This document shows positions 1 to 8,665 of a DNA stretch of 58,743 nt, piece after piece (within the stretch, counting starts at the first letter, position 1; every line of letters begins with the position of its first letter). Source of the stretch: Calothrix sp. CSU_2_0 (GTDB taxonomy: Bacteria; Cyanobacteriota; Cyanobacteriia; Cyanobacteriales; Nostocaceae). The notes below the pieces were generated by a model. The model was not told the origin of the DNA. It did not search any database and saw only the letters and a program-made list of their open reading frames with translations. The position numbers and the translations under genes were made by a program. The stretch covers positions 1-58,743 of the forward strand of contig JAAUPE010000027.1 of NCBI GenBank assembly GCA_012034595.1, given 5' to 3'.

Positions 1-76
1 GTCATGTCCATGCCAGTCCAATGGCCAAGTGCCAGCCAATGCCCAATGCCCAATGCCCAATGCCCATTATTAACTT
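1..76. repeat. Short tandem repeat tract (CCCAATG heptamers)
   Basis: Degenerate tandem copies of CCCAATG run up to the first gene. Heptameric repeats of this kind are common between genes in filamentous cyanobacteria. No promoter can be picked out inside it. Confidence 0.7.
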
Positions 77-865
77 ATGCCAGAAATTATCCAGTTAGAA
101 TTTCCGCTAGATTTAGCTGTTGCTGTTGCATTAATAATTATTACCATTGGTTTGTCTGCTTGGGAAAAACTTGGACTAGAGTTTAACCTACTTGTTGCGA
201 CTGGGAGAACATTTCTCCAACTAGTGGTTTTGGGGTATGTGTTGGATTTCATTTTTGCGCTGAGTAATGCCATGAATAATGCTGTGGCAGTTTTGGCGAT
301 TTTAGCAATAATTTTGACAATTTCGGCAATTGTGACCCGAAATCGCATCAGTATAAAGATTCCCTTGGTTTTGCCGTTGGTTTGGGGTTCGCTGTTTGTC
401 AGCACTGCTTTAGCTGTTTTGTATGTAAATTTTTTGATTATTCAACCTCAACCTTGGTTTGAAGCACGATATTTAATCCCTTTGGCTGGTTTAATTTTGG
501 GTGGTGCAATGAATGCAGCTGCGATCGCAGGGGAACGTCTGGTAAAAACCATTGATTCGAGTCACTTGGAAATTGAGACACATTTGAGTTTAGGTGCAAC
601 ACCACAGCAAGCGATCGCACAGTACCGTCGAGAAGCGATTCGTGCGGGGTTAATGCCTGCAATTAATCAAATGACACTTGTGGGGATGGTGACGCTGCCA
701 GGAGTCTTTAGCGGGCAGTTGCTGGGTGGTGTCAAACCAGACGAAGCTGCATCCTATGAGATTGTAATTTTATTTGCGATCGCATTTGCAAATATTCTCA
801 CCACTGTTCTACTTACACGAGGTTTGTCACTGCAATTTTTTAATGCCAATGCACAGTTGAAGTAG
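77..865 (+). CDS. fetB: FetB-like ABC transporter permease (UPF0014)
   Basis: The 262-residue product is an integral membrane protein with about seven hydrophobic segments. It has the UPF0014/FetB layout: paired N-terminal helices (residues 10-60), a central helix with the G-G-A-M-N-A segment (about 147-155), and the conserved cytoplasmic stretch with E-T-H-L-S-L-G-A-T (about 165-180) and R-R-E-A-I-R-A-G-L-M-P. FetB works with the ATPase FetA; in E. coli the pair is linked to iron export and resistance to oxidative stress. No FetA is seen to the right, and the left side is outside the window. The ATG at 77 gives the family's usual length. The substrate here is inferred only from the family. 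Confidence 0.85.
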   Translation: MPEIIQLEFPLDLAVAVALIIITIGLSAWEKLGLEFNLLVATGRTFLQLVVLGYVLDFIFALSNAMNNAVAVLAILAIILTISAIVTRNRISIKIPLVLPLVWGSLFVSTALAVLYVNFLIIQPQPWFEARYLIPLAGLILGGAMNAAAIAGERLVKTIDSSHLEIETHLSLGATPQQAIAQYRREAIRAGLMPAINQMTLVGMVTLPGVFSGQLLGGVKPDEAASYEIVILFAIAFANILTTVLLTRGLSLQFFNANAQLK

Positions 866-940
866 AAGTTGCGAAAAAGCAAGATTAATATTAGCAAAAT
901 ATAAATTTATCAAATTACACAAATATTTGTAATTCTTTAT

Positions 941-1154
941 CTATCGCAATTCGTTAAACTCTTCCTCTGTAATACCCAATTGTTTGAGAATTTCCTGAAA
1001 TAACCAGCTACCTATTTCAGCATTTCCATGAATAGGAATAGTGGTTGCACGTCCATCGGGATGCTTCCAACGTGCATGACTTCCCTTTTGTCGTGCTTTT
1101 TCACAACCAAGCGATCGCGCAACTCTTTCTAAATTCTTTGACTTTAGCTGGCAT
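941..1154 (-). pseudogene. hicA: HicA toxin, broken by a one-base insertion
   Basis: HicA is a small mRNA interferase (YcfA fold) normally neutralised by HicB. An ATG at 1154 starts M-P-A-K-V-K-E within the last codons of hicB, the usual coupled arrangement. The rest of the toxin, including the hallmark K-G-S-H-A-R-W-K-H-P-D-G and the C-terminal E-I-L-K-Q-L-G-I-T, lies in another frame. The span is 214 bases, one more than a multiple of three. Removing one T from the TTT of GAATTTAGA (minus strand) restores about 70 residues running from V-K-E-L-E-R-V. The downstream frame has no start codon after the preceding stop, so as written the catalytic His region is not translated. A sequencing error is the main alternative. 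Confidence 0.8.
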
Positions 1155-1365
1155 TTGCAATTACCAACTCAACATCTGCGGGTAAACAACGTCCTTTTTC
1201 TGCGTATTCTTCTTTTATCATCTCAAATACGTTAACAAGTTCAGCACGTGCTTCGTCTGGAGTTTTCCCCCATGCGTGACAACCCAGAATAGCAGGAATA
1301 TAAGCAACAAATGTACCGTTATCGTCGGGACGAATGACGGTTGTGTAGTCTTCTAAGGACTTCAT
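1144..1365 (-). CDS. hicB: HicB antitoxin
   Basis: This 73-residue protein has the HicB partial RNase-H fold pattern: Y-T-T-V-I-R-P-D-D-N-G at residues 7-17, then A-Y-I-P-A-I-L-G-C-H and T-P-D-E-A-R, the typical strand-strand-helix core. There is no obvious C-terminal DNA-binding helix, so it is the short HicB type. It precedes hicA in a hicB-hicA order with an 11-base overlap. The partner toxin is frameshifted, so the antitoxin may be left as a relic. Confidence 0.85.
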   Translation of the reverse strand: MKSLEDYTTVIRPDDNGTFVAYIPAILGCHAWGKTPDEARAELVNVFEMIKEEYAEKGRCLPADVELVIANAS

Positions 1366-1514
1366 GAATTTGTAATTTTAGGGATATTTTTTAGTTTAAG
1401 CGCCAAAGGCATTATCCCGTATCAATTCCAAGACGTAAAAACTCAGGAAACTGTTTTTTTCCTTCACATGATGCTTAATGAAGGGGGGGTTATTTGGGGT
1501 TTTCGCGTGGGGTT

Positions 1515-1541
1515 AGAAGTTGGGTTAGGAACCCGACTTCT
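1515..1541. repeat. Hairpin repeat after the large coiled-coil gene
   Basis: AGAAGTTGGGTT pairs with AACCCGACTTCT (12 bp, one G-U pair) around a 3-base loop. It starts ten bases after the stop of the minus-strand gene at 1552. No T-run follows on the minus strand, so it looks like a 3' hairpin repeat rather than a classic terminator. Confidence 0.6.
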
Positions 1542-1551
1542 GCCACTTTCT

Positions 1552-3333
1552 CTAATTTATCTTGGGTATATGGGTAAATATTTGCTGTCCTTGAGCATCA
1601 AAAACTAGTACTGCTAAATTAGCATTATCACCAATAACTTCTAATGCTTTTTGTAAGCTTTCCAAGTGCTTTTTCACATCTTTAAAATTATTTTCCTGCC
1701 CTTGACTAACATTAGTGACATTACTTTCCAAGGTTTGCTCATATTCTGGGGTAATACGAACATTGATAAATCGATTATCAACGGTAAAATTACAAACTCG
1801 AACTGTTCCAATACAGGTTTTTTCCAAGTCTGAACTGGTTGTATCTGTACTCACCGTTGTCGATAAAGATTGGGATTTTGCTTGTGCTTCTTGGAGTGCA
1901 ACCGAATATGCTTCTATAAGGGGAAGTGCTTGGCTGTAAAACGGACTTTCCGCAGGTACTTGGCGAATTGCAATTAATGCTTGTTGCCAATTATTTGTTG
2001 CCTGTTGCCATTGGTTTTGTTGTTGGTATTGTTCGGCAAGTTTAGCAGTTGTGACAGCTTGCGTGAAATTTTTCGTCGATTGTTCCAGTTTAGTAGCGCG
2101 ATCGCGAATTGCTATCAGTTTTGGTCGGTATTCTGCTAACAATTTTTGCGCTTCGGGATAAGCTGGACTCGTTTGGGGAACACCAGTTAGGGCATTAATT
2201 ACGATTTGCCAAGTCGCTTGTGCTTGTTGGAGTTCGGGGAATGTTTTCGCTGTGGATTCACGTTGCATGGCAGCTTTGGCTACTGCTTGGGAATCATTGA
2301 TTTTTTGCTGCCATTTCCCCTGTGCGAGTAATTGGACATTAACCCTTTGTAAACCACTACGGTAAATCGACAATTTTGATTGGGCAAAACTGTATAATTT
2401 ACTATCGGGACGAATAATTTCTAACGGTACGATCGCTTTTCTCCACAATTGCGATCGCGTCTGTAATTCCACAATATCAGTCGTGAAACTTCGCGATTTT
2501 TGAGTTGCGGTTGTACCTAATACCAAAGCTTGATTTATTTGCTGAATTTGTTGTGATTCATCAATTAAGTTTGCCCGAATTTGTTCGACTTCTGATTGAT
2601 GTACTGACAAAGCAGGTATTTTTTGCAAAGATATTACAGAATTAGTAATTTCTTTTTCTAATTGTGCCAATTCTGCTTCAGATTTTAGATTACTAACTAG
2701 CTGTGGGAAATTACCTTGTAAGTCCTTTGCAATCTGTAGTTCTTTACAAGTCATTAACACACAAGGACTCATTAATAAGTAACCCACACCACCAAAAATA
2801 GCAGCAACAAATAAACCTGCAAATAATAAAACCGGATTAAATTTATTTTTCGTTTTCGCTGATTTATCTACTCGTAAATCGGGAGCTTTTCCTACAGATG
2901 CAAATGGTTCTTCTTCAACCGCAGTAATATTTAATAGCGAAGAGGAAGAATTGAACATTGCTGATGGTGGAATCTCAACTTTCTCAGCTTTGGGATGTAC
3001 GTTACTAGCTCTCGATTGCGACTGAGCAGAAACCCCATGAATTACCAAATTCTGTTTAGCATAGGGTAGTTTTTCACCAGTTTGACGTAGGTATAGCTGC
3101 ACCTTCTGCGCTTGATTTGCAGGCAAAGATTCCAGCGTTTTTACAAGTGATGCAAAAACTTGCTGTACCTCTGCCATAATACTTTTTGGATGCTGAGTTA
3201 GAATCATCAATTGGTCATTTTTGACAGCACACTTAACGACAAATAGTCCCCCAGTGGGAATGCTTGTACGCAAGTGTTGTTGCAGAATTTGCGCTAAAAA
3301 CTCCAAGTCTTCGAGTTGCACAGCAGTTTTCAT
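1552..3333 (-). CDS. Membrane-anchored coiled-coil protein of unknown function
   Basis: The product is about 593 residues from the ATG at 3333 (M-K-T-A-V-Q-L-E-D-L-E-F), which has AGGA upstream. An in-frame GTG at 3435 would add 34 residues of poor quality, so the later start is preferred. The N-terminal 120 residues form a small mixed alpha/beta unit. A single membrane segment (L-L-F-A-G-L-F-V-A-A-I-F-G-G-V-G-Y-L-L) lies near residues 171-190. The C-terminal 400 residues are Q- and A-rich, predicted coiled coil, probably outside the membrane, ending in a small domain. Similar proteins are known in cyanobacteria only as hypotheticals. It stands alone, with its 3' end facing hicB. Confidence 0.8.
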   Translation of the reverse strand: MKTAVQLEDLEFLAQILQQHLRTSIPTGGLFVVKCAVKNDQLMILTQHPKSIMAEVQQVFASLVKTLESLPANQAQKVQLYLRQTGEKLPYAKQNLVIHGVSAQSQSRASNVHPKAEKVEIPPSAMFNSSSSLLNITAVEEEPFASVGKAPDLRVDKSAKTKNKFNPVLLFAGLFVAAIFGGVGYLLMSPCVLMTCKELQIAKDLQGNFPQLVSNLKSEAELAQLEKEITNSVISLQKIPALSVHQSEVEQIRANLIDESQQIQQINQALVLGTTATQKSRSFTTDIVELQTRSQLWRKAIVPLEIIRPDSKLYSFAQSKLSIYRSGLQRVNVQLLAQGKWQQKINDSQAVAKAAMQRESTAKTFPELQQAQATWQIVINALTGVPQTSPAYPEAQKLLAEYRPKLIAIRDRATKLEQSTKNFTQAVTTAKLAEQYQQQNQWQQATNNWQQALIAIRQVPAESPFYSQALPLIEAYSVALQEAQAKSQSLSTTVSTDTTSSDLEKTCIGTVRVCNFTVDNRFINVRITPEYEQTLESNVTNVSQGQENNFKDVKKHLESLQKALEVIGDNANLAVLVFDAQGQQIFTHIPKIN

Positions 3334-3934
3334 GCTTGCATATCCTGATGATGAACTATTTGTGTTTGTGGAATCGAATGACACAGTTTGACTAATCATA
3401 ACGAAAGCAATTACAACCGCCAAATGTTCTAACACAATTTAATATTTTTCAGTAAAAGTAAAAATAGATTTTATAAATCACAAAATTTAGAAATCAGAAC
3501 TCAGAAAAGATAGCAATTTTGTTTTTAAAATGGGAATAATAAGATATTTAAGATATTCCCGATTATCGGCAACTTCCAAATAAAAAGGTATCCAAAATTT
3601 AATAATGAAATAGATATCTCACTTTTGCAGTTTCCGGGAAGATATTTGCATTTGTAAACGGGCTTTGATGCAAGATTTTTACTTGTAACAAAAATAGCTG
3701 CAATATTTGCAGGTAAGGAATATTACTGATGCATAATTTCAATAATTATTATTCCGTTAACAAAAAATATCATACCTTCTAGTTCACTGTGTCAACTTAA
3801 TTGGATAGAATTAAAGCACGGTACAAAACTTTTTATAACAAATCAAAGCCGAATAAAAGTATGAAAAGCTGCGAAAGCCATCTAGCTTAACGCCGTAGAA
3901 CTTATGCTTGAAGTGGTGATGAAAGGTGCGTGGT
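3334..3934. other. Intergenic region between divergent genes
   Basis: This AT-rich spacer must hold both divergent promoters. An imperfect dyad, GGGAATA...TATTCCC, sits at 3532-3560 around two AAGATATT copies. No RNA gene or coding remnant is evident. A GAAAGG ribosome-binding site at 3921-3926 serves the sucC-like gene. Confidence 0.5.
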
Positions 3935-5182
3935 ATGGATTTACTAGAATATCAAGTAAAAGAATGGTTTGGGCAAATCGGCATTCCCATATTGCCCTCA
4001 CAAAGAATAGATCATCCCACAGATTTAAAGCGGTTAAAAATTCCCTACCCCGTTGTATTGAAATCCCAAGTGCATAGCGGGGAAAGATTAAAAGCTGGTG
4101 GAGTCAGATTTGTCGAAACCACAATTGATGCGATCGCAGCTGCTCAAAATATCTTTAACTTACCTATCGGGGGTGATTTCCCCGAAGTTTTGCTAGCAGA
4201 AGCCAAATACGATATCGAACAAGAATTATATCTTGCGATCGTTCTCGATACCGCCGTTTGCCGTCCCATTCTTTTAGGCTGTCCAGAAGCTAATATCGAC
4301 TGGGAATCGGTTGGGGAAAAAATGCAGCATGTGATCGTCGAACAAGACTTTTCACCGTTTTATGCTCGCAGACTGGCTTTAAAAATGGGGTTGCAGGGTG
4401 CTTTAATTCAAGCTGTCAGCAGTGTTATTGAAAAAATGTATGATTTATTTATCGAAAAAGACCTAGATTTAGTCGAAATTAACCCTTTAGGAATAAACTC
4501 TACCGGACAAGTAATGGCATTAAACGGTAGCGTCCGTGTCAACGAACGAGCCATCGCTAGACACCCCGACATTGCCCTAATGGCGACAAAAATGGTAAAT
4601 CGCTACAACGGTAACGGTAGGAACCCTAATCTCAGCGATTGGGATGGAGTTGAACTAAACGGCAAAATCGGCATTTTAGGCAATGGTGCAGGTTCAGTAT
4701 TAGCAACAATGGATTTAGTCTCGAATGCTGGAGGAAAGCCAGGAGTTTGTCTAAATTTACGTCATGCTTCCCCTATTGAAGCTTCCCCAACTACCTTTCG
4801 CAGTCGTCTGGAAAAAGCTTTATTGATTATGGCTGCCGACAAAACTATTCAAGTTATACTGATTAACTTGTTGGGCAGTATTCCTCAAGCATCCGAAGTT
4901 GCTGAAGTTATTATCGATTTTGTCAACCAACAAAAAAGCGAACCCCAACCCCTGACATCCCGTTCTAATGGCAGCAAAAACAAACGCGATACGTCTTCCT
5001 CTTATCGCAGCACTTTCCCTCGTCTAGTTGTGCGGTTAGCTGGTTCTGATTTTGATATTGCTAAAAAAGAATTAGCGGAATTAAAGTCCAATCGCGGTAT
5101 TACCATAGAAGTGGTAGATAATTTAGATGAAGCAGTTAATCAAGCAGTTGGTTTTGTAAAAACAGCCGTATCTAAGAAGTAG
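3935..5182 (+). CDS. sucC: Succinyl-CoA synthetase beta-subunit-like protein (ATP-grasp)
   Basis: The product is 415 residues, starting at the ATG at 3935 eight bases after GAAAGG; an in-frame GTG at 3926 is less likely. It aligns along the whole length of SucC: D-L-L-E-Y-Q-V-K-E at the start, S-Q-V-H-S-G-E-R-L-K-A-G-G-V in the ATP-grasp lid, E-I-N-P-L (the Glu/Asn site) and the ligase domain beginning G-K-I-G-I-L-G-N-G-A-G. Deviations stand out: the metal-binding Asp after the E-I-N-P-L loop is Asn (M-A-L-N-G), the G-G-G-A loop of the CoA-ligase domain reads R-H-A-S, and I-F-G-G-I reads L-L-G-S-I. A 25-residue Ser/Lys-rich insert lies near residues 340-365. It pairs with the sucD-like gene 306 bases downstream. 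Succinyl-CoA ligase activity is doubtful. Confidence 0.8.
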   Translation: MDLLEYQVKEWFGQIGIPILPSQRIDHPTDLKRLKIPYPVVLKSQVHSGERLKAGGVRFVETTIDAIAAAQNIFNLPIGGDFPEVLLAEAKYDIEQELYLAIVLDTAVCRPILLGCPEANIDWESVGEKMQHVIVEQDFSPFYARRLALKMGLQGALIQAVSSVIEKMYDLFIEKDLDLVEINPLGINSTGQVMALNGSVRVNERAIARHPDIALMATKMVNRYNGNGRNPNLSDWDGVELNGKIGILGNGAGSVLATMDLVSNAGGKPGVCLNLRHASPIEASPTTFRSRLEKALLIMAADKTIQVILINLLGSIPQASEVAEVIIDFVNQQKSEPQPLTSRSNGSKNKRDTSSSYRSTFPRLVVRLAGSDFDIAKKELAELKSNRGITIEVVDNLDEAVNQAVGFVKTAVSKK

Positions 5183-5208
5183 TTAGGAGTTAGAAATTAA
5201 AAATGTAG

Positions 5209-5228
5209 AGACGCGATACATCGCGTCT
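5209..5228. repeat. Palindromic hairpin repeat (AGACGCGAT type)
   Basis: AGACGCGAT and ATCGCGTCT are separated by two bases and preceded by TGTAG, directly 3' of the sucC-like gene. It belongs to the hairpin series also seen at 6407, 6590, 14929, 18856, 40956 and 52934. Confidence 0.75.
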
Positions 5229-5488
5229 AATTTAAATTCATCATCAATGAAAAGGTCAAAATTTAATTCCATATTACAGGAGGCAAATTGATTAAACGAA
5301 TTGATTTTAAATGAGTTTATTATTTTTTAGCTGGTATATTTAAGATTTACAAAAATTGAATTACCATTCAGATATCTTAGATTTAACAATAGTGACAACT
5401 AAATAACCACGATACTTTCAGTAATTTCCAAGTGTCATTTTTACTCGATGGTCAAAACCACTGAGCAAATTATAATTACCGCATTTTT
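5229..5488. other. Spacer between sucC-like and sucD-like genes
   Basis: AT-rich DNA with no open frame of note. With the hairpin before it, the gap is 306 bases, long for a two-subunit enzyme operon, so the sucD-like gene may have its own promoter here. Confidence 0.4.
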
Positions 5489-6373
5489 ATGAATTTAACG
5501 CCAAGCAGCAAAGTTATCATCCAAGGCTTCAGTGAATTTATTTCATCAACGCACATCGAGCAGATGAAAGCATATGGTACAAACTTAATCGCTGGAGTCA
5601 ACCCCGGATGCGGAGGGAAACAACTACATAACTTGACTGTATTTGATTTAGTCGAAGAAGCCATAACAGAACATGGAATAATTGACACCACAATTATTTG
5701 CGTACACCCCTATCAAGTTCTGGATGCAGCCTTAGAAGCGATCGCATCTAATATTCGTCAGATTATTATTATCTCTCCCGGCGTACCACCCTTGGATATG
5801 GTACAGCTGATTCGTAAAGCCGAAGCAACCGACACTATCGTCATTGGACCTAATAGCCCCGGCATCATTGTCCCTGGAAAAATCCTCTTGGGTACACAGC
5901 CAGGAGAATTTTATACACCTGGGAAAATAGGCATACTCAGTAGAAGTACCACATTAACTTATGAAATTGCCAGAGAATTAACCACAGCAGGTTTAGGGCA
6001 ATCAATCAGTGTCAGCATTGGTAGCGATGCTATTGTTGGTTCATCGTTTATTCAATGGTTGCAAATCCTCGACGAAGACGAAAGCACCGAAGCCATAGTG
6101 CTTGTAGGACAACCAGGAGGAGGTAGCGAAGAAGCCGCAGCCAGGTATATTTCCGAAACCATAGACAAACCCGTAATCGGATACATTGCCGGAACCGAAG
6201 CACCGAGAGGAAAGTTTTGGCGACAAACCGGAACCCTAGCAGCTGTAATTGGACGCGATCGCGATTTTGGGTCAGCCAAAAATAAGTTGATTGCCTTTTC
6301 TGAGGCTAAAATTCCTGTTGCTGAAAGACCATCTTCAATTCCCGTTTTATTAAAAAAGGCGATTAAAAAATAA
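5489..6373 (+). CDS. sucD: Succinyl-CoA synthetase alpha-subunit-like protein lacking catalytic His and Glu
   Basis: The 294-residue product keeps the SucD fold: Rossmann CoA-binding half (K-V-I-I-Q-G-F), V-N-P-G-C-G-G-K, P-N-S-P-G, the K-I-G-I-L-S-R-S-T-T-L-T-Y-E loop, and the ligase half with G-Y-I-A-G-T-E-A-P-R-G-K. In succinyl-CoA synthetase the phosphorylated His sits in G-H-A-G-A. Here that motif reads R-Q-T-G-T, with Gln at residue 246, the same number as E. coli His246. The partner Glu208 is also Gln (G-Q-P-G-G instead of G-E-I-G-G). The N-terminal T-G-S-Q-G loop is lost too. All this argues for a different or non-phosphorylating role. The rest of the chain is intact with no stops, so it is a maintained gene. 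Confidence 0.85.
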   Translation: MNLTPSSKVIIQGFSEFISSTHIEQMKAYGTNLIAGVNPGCGGKQLHNLTVFDLVEEAITEHGIIDTTIICVHPYQVLDAALEAIASNIRQIIIISPGVPPLDMVQLIRKAEATDTIVIGPNSPGIIVPGKILLGTQPGEFYTPGKIGILSRSTTLTYEIARELTTAGLGQSISVSIGSDAIVGSSFIQWLQILDEDESTEAIVLVGQPGGGSEEAAARYISETIDKPVIGYIAGTEAPRGKFWRQTGTLAAVIGRDRDFGSAKNKLIAFSEAKIPVAERPSSIPVLLKKAIKK

Positions 6374-6406
6374 AGAATGGAAAATTTTTATAAATATTGA
6401 CAAACA

Positions 6407-6438
6407 TTGTAGGGGCTAACGGCTGTTAGCCCTCACAA
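6407..6438. repeat. Hairpin repeat (GGGCTAAC type)
   Basis: GGGCTAAC, loop GGCT, GTTAGCCC, flanked by TTGTAG on the left and TCACAA on the right. It lies 3' of the sucD-like gene. Confidence 0.75.
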
Positions 6439-6589
6439 TATTCTGGGAAAACGAAAAATTGGGCGAATCATAAAATGGGGCGATCGTAATAATATTATGT
6501 GAATCATAAGTGGTTACGCAAAATTAAATATACAAGGGTTTCAATGTTTCGGAATGTTTAATTAATTTTGCACTACTACTTAATAGAAT

Positions 6590-6614
6590 GGGCGAACAAT
6601 CGTTCGCCCCTACA
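6590..6614. repeat. Hairpin repeat (GGGCGAAC type)
   Basis: GGGCGAAC, loop AATC, GTTCGCCC, followed by CTACA. It sits between the sucD-like gene and the convergent permease gene. Confidence 0.75.
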
Positions 6615-6634
6615 ATGTAAATTATTATGGACAA

Positions 6635-8563
6635 TTATTTGGCAGGGTTATTGCCCATCGATTTTGTTTTGCTTTCCCCTTCCTTCTGAATTTGCTTGGT
6701 CATGAAGTAAGTCAAAGCACCTAAGAGCAACACCTCACACACAAATATCATCACTATAATTGGGGTACTGGCATCTGCTAAACCAGCCCAAGGTACGATT
6801 GATATTAACCAAGGAATGGCATTTTTTTGTGGGGTTAAATTAATCATACCCAATATTATCGGTGGCAAAAACATGATTGCACCGACTGTACCAATTGCCC
6901 AGAAATAACGTTTGGAGGTTTTTAGAATTAGCATTCTCTGGGTGATAGTGGCATTAATCATCATAATGGTGAAGAACATGACGATACCAATAATGATTTT
7001 GAATCTGCCAGCATCATTAACCATCCAATCTAAAACAGTATTTTGACGAGCATTTAAGCTGGGAGCGAGGATAACCCAGATTGCACCGGGGATAAGCATG
7101 ATTAGCAAATTCAGAGCGATCGCAACTAAAGAGGGACTCTTTTCACCCAGCAATAAATCGCCGAATAAGCCGTGTTTCCAACCTTTCCGACTCGATCCAC
7201 CTTGATGACGATATCTTGCCCAATCTTGAATTGTTTGCCGTTGGGGTGACAGAATTATCATTAGCCCAAATAATAATGCCACATTAAAGACAAGGAAAAC
7301 ACCTAAGTTAGAAGTGATTTGATAATTGGGTTCGTAATATGAGGTTTTACCAAAATAATTAGGTGGGTAATAGTTATTACTTTTCTGGAGCGTAAAACCC
7401 CAGAGCAAGACTTGAATTCCAGCCACTAACCAATAACTTTGCGCTTTGCTAATAATAGCGGTATTCGGATTACGAAAACGGCGTTCTAATCCTTGCCAAA
7501 TTGCATAAGTCCACAAGCCAAAGTTCGCCAAATGTGCGCTAACTATACCAATTAAAGTAGAACCAACAGGAATGTGGAAAAACTGTAAACTAGTAAATCC
7601 TGGCGATGAGGAACCGTAATATCCACGTCCAAATATGTTTGGAAACAGATGTTCGATTGCAAACATTGGGCTAAACATCATAAACCATGCAGCCCCATGA
7701 TTCACTTGTAGACTTGATGATGACATCCCTAGTGTAAACATCAAGAAAACTAAAATTGCACCACTGCCCAGCCAAGGTTGAAATCCGCCTAAAAAGCGAG
7801 TACTTAAAGTGAATAGAAGTGCTGTACTAAAGAAGAAAATACAACTACCAACAAGGACAGTATAGAAACTAAAAATGTGACTAAATGCAATTCCAGCAGA
7901 TTTTCCAGATACAACATGTAGAGGAATTGCTAAAGCTGTGAACCAATAAACTAAAATTGGTACACCTAACATTTTGCCAGTCAAAATACTCGCTTCTGAT
8001 TGCGGACTAAGGCGAATAAAATTTAGTGTGTGACGATGTTCTTCTTGAGCAAGGTTGTTAATTAGTAAATAAGTCCCACCAACTAACAATGAAAATACAA
8101 AAATAACGCTGAGGGAAAGAAAGATATATTCCCAATGGTCTCTCCACCAACCTTGAAAATCTATTTGTTCTGTAGGGCAGAAAAATTTTCCACTGTACAT
8201 CAAATCGTTAATTCTTTTTTGTTCATTTTGAGTTGCTTTTAATTGCTCTTTAGCAGCATTTAATTTTTCTAAATCAAAGTTGGCTTTGCTACTGTAATAG
8301 TAAACTTGTTTTTGAATCTTATCGACAACTTTGTATAAGTCTTGTATTTGCTTCTGGTAATCCTTTCCGAGCAAGCAATATTGAGCAGTTATGGAATATT
8401 TTTTTTCTGGATATTGCCCTAATTGAATCAAACATAAAACGACTTGACCAAGCAAAGATATACCAGCAGTCACCAAAATGGGAAATAATTTTAGACGACC
8501 TTTAATTTCTCGTATTAATTGTGGGTTCCAATCACCCACTTTATCAAAAAAGCTTCCCATCAT
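6635..8563 (-). CDS. ABC-2 type transporter permease, copy 1
   Basis: The 642-residue membrane protein begins M-M-G-S-F-F-D-K-V-G-D-W-N-P-Q-L-I-R-E-I-K-G-R-L-K, nearly the same as the N terminus of the permease at 8666. A first membrane helix (about 28-48) is followed by a 110-residue Lys/Gln-rich coiled-coil insert that copy 2 lacks, then about ten more helices in two blocks. The motif L-N-F-I-R-L-S-P-Q-S-E-A-S-I-L-T-G-K-M-L-G-V-P is the coupling segment shared with copy 2. It is last in a three-gene set with the ATPase at 10547; the substrate is unknown. The second Met of the ATGATG start could equally be used. Confidence 0.85.
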   Translation of the reverse strand: MMGSFFDKVGDWNPQLIREIKGRLKLFPILVTAGISLLGQVVLCLIQLGQYPEKKYSITAQYCLLGKDYQKQIQDLYKVVDKIQKQVYYYSSKANFDLEKLNAAKEQLKATQNEQKRINDLMYSGKFFCPTEQIDFQGWWRDHWEYIFLSLSVIFVFSLLVGGTYLLINNLAQEEHRHTLNFIRLSPQSEASILTGKMLGVPILVYWFTALAIPLHVVSGKSAGIAFSHIFSFYTVLVGSCIFFFSTALLFTLSTRFLGGFQPWLGSGAILVFLMFTLGMSSSSLQVNHGAAWFMMFSPMFAIEHLFPNIFGRGYYGSSSPGFTSLQFFHIPVGSTLIGIVSAHLANFGLWTYAIWQGLERRFRNPNTAIISKAQSYWLVAGIQVLLWGFTLQKSNNYYPPNYFGKTSYYEPNYQITSNLGVFLVFNVALLFGLMIILSPQRQTIQDWARYRHQGGSSRKGWKHGLFGDLLLGEKSPSLVAIALNLLIMLIPGAIWVILAPSLNARQNTVLDWMVNDAGRFKIIIGIVMFFTIMMINATITQRMLILKTSKRYFWAIGTVGAIMFLPPIILGMINLTPQKNAIPWLISIVPWAGLADASTPIIVMIFVCEVLLLGALTYFMTKQIQKEGESKTKSMGNNPAK

Positions 8564-8665
8564 TTACTTAAATCTCCAAAAGTGATAATTAATCAAAGAA
8601 CAAGTATTTAGGCTAACAATCAATCATTTTCTTTTTTTTTCAACGCATATTTTTAAATCACCCCT

